Positions 29,179-38,400 of a DNA stretch of 64,000 nt are shown here, piece by piece. The translations under genes and the position numbers were made by a program. The notes beneath the pieces were generated by a model, which was given only the letters and a program-made list of their open reading frames with translations, had not been told where the DNA came from and did no database searches. The stretch spans positions 240,568 to 304,567 of the forward strand of contig JANQNK010000003.1 of NCBI GenBank assembly GCA_028279595.1. Direction: 5' to 3'. The stretch's first letter is position 1; every line of letters begins with the position of its first letter. The DNA is from Thermoplasmatota archaeon. Its GTDB lineage: Archaea > Thermoplasmatota > JAKEGO01.

Positions 29179-30756
29179 ATGAAGGCGGTGGTTCTTGGTA
29201 GTCTTGTTGTCCTTGCTGTTGTGTCCATAATGATCATACCCACCGTTTCGGGAGACCAGGGTGACATCCTGTGGGATGAGACCTTCGGCGGTACCGATGA
29301 GGACCGGGGCAGGTACGCCACGGAAACATCAGACGGCGGTTTCATCATGACCGGCGAGTCGAAATCATACGGTTCCGGGAACAGGGACCTTTGGCTCCTC
29401 AAGACGGACGAGAACGGGTCCGAGGAGTGGAACGAGACCTTCGGCGGTTCAGGTGAGGACCTCGGCTTCGTTGTGCAAGAGACCTCGGATGGAGAGTTCG
29501 TGGTCTGTGGCTTCACGAGCCCTGGCACCAATAGGAACCAGCGGGATCTCTGGATAGTCAAGACGTTCGCTAACGGGACATTGAACTGGAGCCGGACCTA
29601 CGGAGGGACCTCGCAGGAAGAGGGCCGTTTCCTCATAGAGACCGATGACGGTGGGCTGATTTTCACCGGATTCACCGGTTCATACGGTTCGGGAGGCTTG
29701 GACATCTGGGTGATCAAGACCTACGCCAACGGAACGGAGCAATGGAACGAGACCTACGGCTGGCAGTACCGCGACGAGGGCCACTCCATCCGTCCTACGA
29801 GTGACGGTGGATACATATTGGGTGGCAGGGGTGCACCCCCAAGCGGCGGGGGCGGCCAGGACCTCGTACTAATGAAGATCGACGACGAGGGAACCCTCGA
29901 TTGGACCGAAACATGGGGGGGCTCCGGAATGGACGAGGCCTGGGACGCTCAGGAGATCGAAGGAGGGGACATCCTCGTTTCCGGCAGGACGTTCTCGTAC
30001 GGTCAGGGAAATGGAGACCTGTATCTGATCAAGACCGACGGCAACGGATCCGAGGAGTTCGAGAAGACCTACGGCGGCTCGAAGGAGGACCTCGGCAAGC
30101 TCTTCACCGAAACCCCGGATGGAAATTACGCCATTATCGGCAGAACCCGTTCGTACGTTTCAGGAGGATCCAGCGACATAGACATCTGGCTCCTCGTCGT
30201 TGACAGCGATGGGGTCGAGATCGTGAACGAGACCTATGCCGGGAACGGATGGGACGAGGCCAGGAGCATTCTCATGACCTCAGACGGCAACTACATCATT
30301 GCTGGTTCCTACGGCGATACAGACAGGGACGAGACCCATTTCTGGCTCCTGAAGCTCGAGGGGCCTCCCCCGAACGTCGCTCCAGAACTCGTGAACGGGG
30401 ACCACGATCCCAAGAACGGGAACACCTACACATGGTACAACTTCACGGTCACATACAGGGACGCCAACAACGACACGCCTGCATTCGTCTACGCCAACAT
30501 CGACGGGACGAACCATTCCATGGACAAGGTGAACTCGACCGACGACGATTTCGTTGGCGGTGTGGACTATCATTACAGGACCCGGCTGACCGCCGGCGAC
30601 CACGACTACTATTTCGTGACGGACGACGGTGTCCATACCAACTCCACCACTGTAAGGACCACAGGGACGGTGATCCCTGAGTTCGGGTCCCTTGCAGTAA
30701 TGATCTCCGTGACCATGTTCGCCATGGTCCTCATCTGGGCCAGACGGAGACGGTAA
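29179..30756 (+). CDS. Secreted seven-bladed beta-propeller protein with PEFG anchor
   Basis: Started at the ATG at 29179, where the signal peptide MKAVVLGSLVVLAVVSIMII begins; the ORF-track start adds 16 non-signal residues. The mature protein has seven repeats of about 50 residues with the pattern W.ETFGG...DEGR...ETSDGGFI.TG...SYGSG..D.WL.KTD.NG. Seven such units fit a closed beta-propeller. After residue ~400 comes the same membrane-proximal domain found at the end of the three giants (DPKNGNTYTWYNFTV, VYANIDGTNHSMDKV, GDHDYYF). The tail is VIPEFG - helix - WARRRR. It therefore shares the export and anchoring route of its neighbours while carrying a different ectodomain. TATTAA-like bases near 29142 may be its promoter. 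Confidence 0.85.
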   Translation: MKAVVLGSLVVLAVVSIMIIPTVSGDQGDILWDETFGGTDEDRGRYATETSDGGFIMTGESKSYGSGNRDLWLLKTDENGSEEWNETFGGSGEDLGFVVQETSDGEFVVCGFTSPGTNRNQRDLWIVKTFANGTLNWSRTYGGTSQEEGRFLIETDDGGLIFTGFTGSYGSGGLDIWVIKTYANGTEQWNETYGWQYRDEGHSIRPTSDGGYILGGRGAPPSGGGGQDLVLMKIDDEGTLDWTETWGGSGMDEAWDAQEIEGGDILVSGRTFSYGQGNGDLYLIKTDGNGSEEFEKTYGGSKEDLGKLFTETPDGNYAIIGRTRSYVSGGSSDIDIWLLVVDSDGVEIVNETYAGNGWDEARSILMTSDGNYIIAGSYGDTDRDETHFWLLKLEGPPPNVAPELVNGDHDPKNGNTYTWYNFTVTYRDANNDTPAFVYANIDGTNHSMDKVNSTDDDFVGGVDYHYRTRLTAGDHDYYFVTDDGVHTNSTTVRTTGTVIPEFGSLAVMISVTMFAMVLIWARRRR

Positions 30757-30876
30757 GGGGAAGGGATCCCAGCATCGCCCGGTCCGATGCCTTCCCGCCC
30801 TGCGGGACCGATGCCGTCGGGTGATGGCGGACAGCCGCGAATTCCCTTGTGATCCATTCGGCTCCCCGTCGATGCA
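30757..30876. other. Intergenic region with a GC hairpin
   Basis: Between the propeller gene and the regulator promoter. CCCGC (30794-30798) and GCGGG (30802-30806) form a tight hairpin, enclosed by a near-direct repeat of GGTCCGATGCC/GGACCGATGCC. There is no T-run, so a terminator role is uncertain. Confidence 0.3.
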
Positions 30877-30885
30877 TTTATATAA
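30877..30885 (+). promoter_or_regulatory. TATA box for the Bat-type regulator
   Basis: TTTATATAA is a near-ideal archaeal TATA box. Transcription would start near 30907-30911, giving a leader of about 20-25 nt that contains GAGGTTGA before the ATG at 30932. Confidence 0.65.
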
Positions 30886-30931
30886 TTCCGCAAGGATTCG
30901 AACATTGCTTTTGCGAAGAGGTTGACCTCGA

Positions 30932-31555
30932 ATGATGGAAGCGGTTATCTCGCTGAAGACCCCGGATACATGGGTCAGCAACCTGGCGAAGAAGTTCGAT
31001 ATCCACATCAAGGTCCTCGATTGCATTCCCGACGATGGGAAGATGAGGGACCTCGCTGAGATCGCCCTCAACCGGAACGAGCTCGATCCGATCATCGAGG
31101 AGATCAAGGGGATGGAGAACGTCCTTTCAGTGGACGTCGAGCAGGTCGAGCGGGACCGGGCCTGGGTCGTCGTGCACACGAACGAGTGCCTTGGTTGCTG
31201 TCTGCTCCGGGACCACGATTGCTTCCTGATAATCGCCGAGACAGGGAAGGAGGGCGAGATACTGTGGAAGCTCGTCTTCACCGAGAAGCGCCACCTCCAG
31301 GAGCTCGTGTGGGACCTGAAGGAGACGGGCATCGAGGTCAAGATACACAAGATAAGCAAGTTCACGGAGAAGGAGTCGCTCACCGAGAGGCAGGAGATGA
31401 TGATACGACAGGCCCTCGCCCTCGGCTACTACGACTTCCCGAAGAGGATCGGGATCAGGGAGCTGGCGGAGAAGTTCGATGTCTCCACCGCGACCCTGAG
31501 CGAGACCCTGAGGAGGGGTCAGAAGAAGATCCTCGAGGACTACTTCCAGAAGTGA
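30932..31555 (+). CDS. Bat-type (bacterio-opsin activator) HTH transcription regulator
   Basis: 207 residues. The C-terminal part (about 150-207) matches the HTH_10 family: LTERQEMMIRQALALGYYD, then IGIRELAEKFDVS and STLSETLRR-type recognition helix (here TATLSETLRRGQKKIL). Such proteins bind DNA in archaea. The N-terminal ~140 residues are not a PAS or GAF domain; they look like an alpha/beta ligand or metal domain and include a cysteine-rich stretch, HTNECLGCCLLRDHDC, which could bind a metal or sense redox state (inference). The gene starts a plus-strand group with the DUF488 protein 43 nt downstream. Its position right after the surface cluster makes it a candidate regulator, but no binding site is shown. 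Confidence 0.8.
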   Translation: MMEAVISLKTPDTWVSNLAKKFDIHIKVLDCIPDDGKMRDLAEIALNRNELDPIIEEIKGMENVLSVDVEQVERDRAWVVVHTNECLGCCLLRDHDCFLIIAETGKEGEILWKLVFTEKRHLQELVWDLKETGIEVKIHKISKFTEKESLTERQEMMIRQALALGYYDFPKRIGIRELAEKFDVSTATLSETLRRGQKKILEDYFQK

Positions 31556-31598
31556 GGGCCGGACTGACGATCATTCAGCCACAAGGGACAGTGAAACG

Positions 31599-31943
31599 AT
31601 GTTGAGGACGAAATCGGTGTACGAGGGACTGTCGGACGAGGACGGCATGCGAGTGCTGGTGATGAGGGAGTGGCCCCGCAATATCGAGCGGGACCAGATC
31701 GACGAGTGGATCGTCGAGCTCTCTCCCAGCGAGGAGCTCGACATGGAGTGGAACAACCGGAAGATCGAGTGGGAGGAGTACGTCGAGCGTTACAAGGCAG
31801 AGGTCGCCGACCAGGTCACCCACATGAAGTTCCTGAAGGAGCTCTCCCAGAGGAAGGACGTGACCCTCCTCTGCTGGGAGGGGATGGAGGACCGGTGCCA
31901 CCGCAAGATCCTCAAGGAGCTCATCGAGGCCATCGACGCCTGA
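31599..31943 (+). CDS. DUF488 family protein
   Basis: 114 residues. The layout fits the DUF488 family: an N-terminal LRTKSVYEG strand, a REWPRNIERDQIDEWIVELSPS block and the hallmark TLLCWEG...CHRKIL near residues 88-105, where the cysteine and histidine are the conserved pair. The biochemical function of the family is not established. It follows the Bat-type regulator by 43 nt and is probably co-transcribed with it. The ATG at 31599 has only a weak ribosome site (GTGAAA). Confidence 0.8.
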   Translation: MLRTKSVYEGLSDEDGMRVLVMREWPRNIERDQIDEWIVELSPSEELDMEWNNRKIEWEEYVERYKAEVADQVTHMKFLKELSQRKDVTLLCWEGMEDRCHRKILKELIEAIDA

Positions 31944-32050
31944 ATCCGATCCAATTCCTTTTCCTGACCACGGCCACCCCATACCGTCTAACGTCGGTCC
32001 ATTAACCATTTCGGGGCAACGGCCTTAAAGGGTAGCGGGGTTCCCAGACC

Positions 32051-32353
32051 ATGGTGACAGAAGCAGCGGTCGTGCAGGCCATGAAGAAGGCCACGGAACC
32101 TGCAACCGGGATAACCCTGTTCGATCTGGGTTTCATAGACGATGTCCGGATCGAGGAGGACACGGTGTTCATCATCGTCGTCCCCCACTGCAACTGTCCG
32201 TTCATGCCCATACTTCTCGAGGACCTCTACAGGGTCACCTCGGACGTTCCCGGCGTGGAGAGCGTCGAAATCGAGGTGAACTGGGAGGCCAAGTGGCACC
32301 AGGGCAGGATGACCGTTGAGGGCAAGAAGCACCTCGGCATCGTTGCCAAGTGA
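32051..32353 (+). CDS. DUF59/MIP18-family protein, Fe-S assembly or NifU-like accessory
   Basis: 100 residues. It resembles the DUF59 (MIP18, PaaD, SufT-related) fold: EPATGITLFDLGFIDDVRIEE, then a beta strand ending in PHCNCPFMPILLEDL and a final VESVEIEVNWE strand. Members help load iron-sulfur clusters. The two cysteines in HCNCP sit where the family's conserved cysteine lies. TTAAAG-like bases near 32020-32030 are about 26 nt above the ATG, suggesting a leaderless message independent of the DUF488 gene. Confidence 0.7.
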   Translation: MVTEAAVVQAMKKATEPATGITLFDLGFIDDVRIEEDTVFIIVVPHCNCPFMPILLEDLYRVTSDVPGVESVEIEVNWEAKWHQGRMTVEGKKHLGIVAK

Positions 32354-32443
32354 ACCATTGGCGTCGGATCTGATACTTGAATTCCATTCTACACAGCGTG
32401 AGCCCTTTCCTACATGAAGGCCTGACCACCGACCCGCAGGTGC

Positions 32444-35400
32444 CTACCGTTTCCTACCACCGATCGGGATGTAACCCAGGAACACCGCTATCAGGAACAC
32501 GATCACCAGCACCGCGGCCATCGGGATGACAAGACCGGCAAGGCCCTCGTCTTCGCTCTTCTCCTTCGGGACAACGACGTTGATGACCGTATCCGCGGTC
32601 TCCCCATGGTCGTCCGCGATGATCCGGACCGTGTAGACGCCGGGCTTGATGGGTCTGACCGTGACCATCACCGATGTGTCGTCCTCCGGGTCCAGTGTGA
32701 CCTCGACGTCGTCAAGGGTCACGTCCAGTCCCGCCGGGTCGTGCACCGTTGAAAGGGATATGGTAGATTCGTAATTGCCCATGTTCCCCACCTTCACGTA
32801 GAAGGTCATGGTCTTCCGGGCCCTGTCCGAGTTCTTTCCGTCCACGGATATCGTCGGCGAGTAGTACGGGTCCTCCTGGTTGTCGATCGTGATGATGATC
32901 ATGTCGGAGTCGGTCGCTCCCTCGAAGTCGGTCGCCCGGACCCGAAGGTTGTACTCGGCGTCCGAGAGCTCGAGCGTATCGAGGGTGTAGGAGTAGATGT
33001 CATCACCCTCGTAGTCCATCTCCTCGACGACCTCTCCGACGAGGAGCTCGACCGTGTCGATGGTCCTGTCGTCTGTGACCTTCGCCGTGACCTCGACGAG
33101 GCCATCGACCTTCCCCGACGACGGGGTCTGTATCTTGACCTTCGGGTCCTCGTTGACGTTGTCGATCTCCACCGACCATGATCTGAATGCCACATTCCCG
33201 AGGGTGTCCTTCGCCCTGACGTCGATGGTGTGAGGCCCCTCCATCAGGGACCTGGTATCCCATGGGATGCGCCACGTGTCCCCGTCCTGCTCCATGTCCT
33301 CCCATGTTGAGACGAGGTAGGCGGAGACCTCATCGATGTTCGGGTCGATGGTCCTTACCTTGACGGTGATATTGCCCTCGACGGAGTCGCCCTCCTTCGG
33401 GTTGTTTACCCGTATCTCGGGCTCCGTGTTGTCCACCTCGATATTGACGTACGTCTCGTTCACGGATCCGTTCGTGTCGGTGACGCGGAACTCGAGCCTG
33501 ACCGTGCCGTCGTCGGCCTCGGTCGTATCGATATCGCCTCTCCAGATGGAGTTCTTGGAACCGCCCTGGCTCTTCCATAGGTCCATCCAGTCCCCGCCGT
33601 CGATGGACGCCTCGACGTTTTCGATGCCGAAGTCGTCCTTCACCGTCACCTGGACCTCCATGTCCCCGCCGAACACACCGTCCAGCGGTTCGTCGATCCA
33701 TATGTACGGAAGGTGATTGACGTTGTTCGTCTCCCTCTCGATGGTCTCCTCGGTAACGTGTCCGACCATGTCGATGGCCCTGAACGTGATGGTGTGATCC
33801 CCGTCGGACACCGACCCGGAGTTCCAGACCGCCTGCCATCGATCGTAGTTCTGCTGTTCCAGGTCGTCCCATCCTCCGCCATCTATGCTGTACTCGACGG
33901 CGACGATGGTGTCGTCGACGACGTCGGCCTTCAATTTCACATATCCCGTCAATGTGCCTGAGGGGACGATGGTATCGAGTGTGGGATACTTGCTGTCCTT
34001 TATGAATGAGAATGACTCGGTGACCTCGTTGTCAACGGTGTCGTTGGCCCTGATCTTGACCAGGTAGCTTCCGTCATCCCTCGGGTCCCAATCGTAGTAG
34101 AACTCGTCGTCGATATGGTCCATGGTCTTCCAGCTTGTCGAGCCGATCCTGATCTGGACCTGGGCCAGGTTGTCGTCGTCCACGGTCAGGGTTATGTTGA
34201 TGCTCTCCTCGAAGGCGGTGCCGTTCACAGGAGTGACGTCCTCGAGGACCGGCGCTGTCGTGTCCAGCAGGACGCTGCCCGACTTCTGCCGGGTGCTCCC
34301 GTCGCTGTCCTCCGCCCTGATCGTGAATCCGACGTTCCCGTTGAGGCCGGACGTGTCCCATTCGTATCTGTACTTGTTCTCGCTGGTTCCGTTCTCCATC
34401 TCGATCCAGCTACCGTCATCGGGCCTGAACAGCACGGAGTCGATGCCCCTGTCGTCGATGACCTCGACCCTGACCGTTACGCCGACCCCGTACAGGTCGT
34501 CGTCCGGTTCGATGATCGTTATCACTGGAAGGTCGTTCACATTGTCGACGGAGACGTCAATGGAACCGTAACCCTCGTTCCCGGCGACGTCGCGGCATCT
34601 GACCTTGAGGGTCATCTCGCCGTCGGCCGCCTCGGTCGAATCCCAGTCGTAAGTGTAATTGGACCCATTGACGGACATCTTCGACCATCCGCCCTCGGCC
34701 TTGAAATGCACCGTGTCAATGTCGGACTCGTCGATGTCCGCCTTCACGACCACGGTCCCGGCGACCGTGTCGTCCTGGTCCGGATCGAGTATGTCGACCA
34801 CTGGCCACGTGTTGTCGAAATCGAGGTCCCACGACGTCTGGTTCGTGTTCCCGGCGTCGTCGGAAGCCCTCACGGATACCGTATGCTCCCCGTCGAGATA
34901 GGTCGACGTATCGATGTATGCGTAGTAGGGGTCGTCCATGAACATGTTGCCCCAGTCCCCGTCGTCGACCCGGAACCACACCTCGTCGATCCTCTCATCG
35001 GCGATGCTGGCCCTTATCTTGATCGTCTCCTTGACGGTCCCGTTGGGACCGAGCGGTACGATCTCCGGGGGAGTGTTGTCCACGGTCACGTTGATCGTCA
35101 TGGTCTCGGTCTGGTCCTGCGTGTCGTGGACACGGACGTGGATGTCGTGTATCCCGTCCTCGACCGATGTGGACGACCAGTCCGCCACCCATGAATCGTC
35201 GTCCTCCATCATGTCGGTCCATGAGGCATCATCGTCGATCCTGTAGTCCACCTTCGATATGCCTTCGTCGTCCGTCGCATTGGCGGCTATGCGGACAGTA
35301 CCGAAGACCAGCGCACCGTTCGCGGGTTCCAGGATCTCGACTGCCGGAGGGCTGTCGACGTTGTTGACGTAGACCGTCAGGTCGTCCATGCCCCCGTTCC

Positions 35401-38400
35401 CAAGGCTGTCGATGACGCTCAGCTCGATGTCGACATCGCCGTCCTCGACCTCCTGGGTGTTCCAGTCGGTCTCCCAGGTCCCCGAGGTGCTGTTACCGGA
35501 GGTCAGGTTCAATGAGGTCCAGTCGCCGCCGACCGAATACTCCACCGAGTCGACCCCCGAGACGTCGGATACATCGACCGAGATCGTGATGGTCCCGTTG
35601 ACCTCCTCGTCCTCCACCGGTGTGACGAACTCCGCGTCTGGGGGTGTGTTGTCCACCGTGACGTTCCGGTAGGCATCCCCTCGATTCCCTGCATGGTCGA
35701 ACGCCCTCACCTGGATGACGTGGTCGCCGTCTGCGACCGTCTTCGTGTCCCAGTCCTCGTGCCCGTCCGAGGACATCCAAGATCCGCCTGCGATCCTGAT
35801 ATCGGAGGACTCCACGCCGCTTGTGTCGTCATCCGTTGTGAAATCGATCGGCGTCATGTCGGCCACGTGCTGCCCCTCGTCGGGAGCCACGAAGGTCACT
35901 TCGGGCGGTGTGTTGTCAACTGTGAAGTCGACATCCACATAGGTGACGTTGTCCGTCGAATTGGTCGAACGGACCTCGATGGTGTAGTTGCCGTCCGAGA
36001 AAGATGTGGAGTTGAAGGTCGCGTTCCAGACGCCATCCCCTTCGGACCCCTCCTTGAGCTGCATGTCGGACCACGCGCCGTCGTCCACGCGCCATTCGAC
36101 GCTCACTATGCCGTCGGAGTCCCTCGCATGGACGAGGACCTCCTTTTCGCCGGCTATGAAGTCGCCCTCCTCCGGAGCGAGGATCTCCGTGACCCTCGAG
36201 ACATTGACGAATCCAGCGAACACGATGTCATCGATGTAGAGACCCTCTCCGTCATCGTCATCGCCGTCGTGCATCACATGGAATGCGATGGTCACGTTGA
36301 ATCCTTCGTAATCGTTGAGCGGGACCACGGCAGTGTCCCAGCGACCCTCAATCCCGCGGAGCGTCGTGAGCCGTTCCCATGACTCGCCATCGTCGGTCGT
36401 GATGTTGAGCTCGGCCGAGTCGCCCTCCATGTCGAAGTAGTATCTGAACCTCATGACTCCCTGCTTGATCGAGAGGAGGGAGATGTCCCTCGAGAGAGAC
36501 GCGTCACCCGATCCGGTGCTGTAGTTACCGGTGGAGTCGCTGCCGTACCTCCATGAGTGCGTACCGCTCCTTGACCTCTCGTCCGATATGTCCCAGATGG
36601 ACTCCGACGTCCATCCCGTGTCGGCCTCGCAGTCGTCGTCCAGGAGGACCTTCAGGACCGAGATCACGCCGTCGAGCACATTGTTCTCCATGGCCGTCTC
36701 GTTGCTGACCTGTTCTACCGCCATCGAGACGTTGAACGTCCCGTTCATGCTGGGTATGTGGTCGATCGCGACCTCCTCGAACCCGCCGGCAGCGAGGGTC
36801 ACAGTAGTGGAGTTCACCTCGTCACCGTCTATCTCGAGTACGACGTCGAACATCTCGCTGCCCGTACCGAGGTTGTGTACGATGGCCGTGAAGGTGGCCG
36901 TGACGTTCCTTTCCACGTACCTGTCGAAGGTGAGATCGACGATGGCGCCATCGTGGTCCACCTCGTCCCGGACCAGGGACCTCACGAGCTGTCGTCCGAA
37001 GCGTGTGTTGTCATCCTCGTCCAGGTTGTCGTTCGCGAACAGTCCGATATCGGAGGTGGCGAATATGGTCCCTTCACCGAATCCCGTGATGACACCCTGG
37101 AGGATGCTGTCATCCTCGGGGTAGTCCCAGAACAGCGGAGGCCCCGATACCTGGGCATGAGGCCTCTTCAGATAGAGGGCCTCGACCCCCTCGGTCGACT
37201 CGTGCTCCTCGATGTTGGTCGTACGGCCCTCACGGCCCGGCCACGACCCCCACGAGATGTTGAGTCCGCTGCCCAAGAGGTTCGCTGGTTCGAGCAGGTC
37301 CGTCACGATGAACAGGCCCTTTCCGGTCCTCACGAAGTCATGGACGGCCGAGATCTCCTCGTCCTCCATGTTGGCCGTCCTGAGAAGCATCAGCTCGTCA
37401 AGGTGGGCGATGTCCTCGTACCTCAGCTCCGTATCGATCTCCTCGAAGTCGAAACCAAGGTCCATTAGATATGAAATGAAGTCGCCATGGTCCGTCATGT
37501 TCCCGTGGAACGTGTGGATCCCCAAAGTCCCAGTCCCATAGAACACGTCCATGTTGGTCCAGGTGGCGTCGTTCCCGGGGGTGTCATCGCCTGCCTCGAC
37601 AGAGCCGACGACCCTGAAGTATCCCTCGTCCTCGATGGAGACGTCGAAGGTGAGGTTCTCCCACTCGCGGGAGTCGAGCGATGAGACGTTCCTGACGATC
37701 GTGGTGCCCGCGACGTCGATGGAGACGTTGATGTCCGACATCTCGTCGATCCCGAGATTGATGAGAGTGATGTCGACCTCGAAGGACTCGTTAGGCCTGA
37801 CGATATCGGGCGCCGAGATCCTGGCCACACCGAGATCCTCCGACTTGAGGGTCCTGCTCAGCCAGGACGCTGAATTGATCGGGAAGAGGGCGTTGTCCTC
37901 CTCGTCGAGGTCGCCGTCCCTGAGGAAGTCGTCGTCCGTGACCACGACCATCCGACCCTCGCCGTACTCGACGGCAGCGGATATGTTCGCTCCGTTCGAC
38001 GAGTTGAACAGGAGATCGCTGTCTCCGATCTCCAGGGACGCATCCGGCGACCTGAAGTAGAGCGACGATATCCCATCGGTGACGGGATGGTCCTCGATGG
38101 TGTGCGCCGTATCGTTCTGTTTGCCCGGAACCGTGGACCAGTTCAATCCCATGGGCCCGGTGAGCATCCCGTACGACTCCGGATCGTCATCTGCAAGCAT
38201 CAGGACGCCGCCGCCGAGGCGGACGTAGTCCTGGAGCTCGAGGATGTACGATACTGACAAAACGCCAGGACCCGGGATGATGACCAACCGGGACCTCAGC
38301 ATCTCGGCAAGGTCCATACCGTACTCCGACCCGTTCGATATCCTGTAGCCGTCGTCCGCCAGGAGCGAAAGGAGGTCGCCGTGGTCCGACGCGTCCCCGT

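Noticed and set aside
7934-30756. The surface cluster as a transposon or prophage
   Set aside because: No transposase, integrase, terminal inverted repeats or target duplications are visible, and codon and GC use match the flanking housekeeping genes.
31186-31605. 139-residue plus-strand ORF inside the Bat-type regulator
   Set aside because: Frame-shifted shadow of the regulator, rich in Arg/Gly/Pro; the regulator frame contains the HTH_10 domain.
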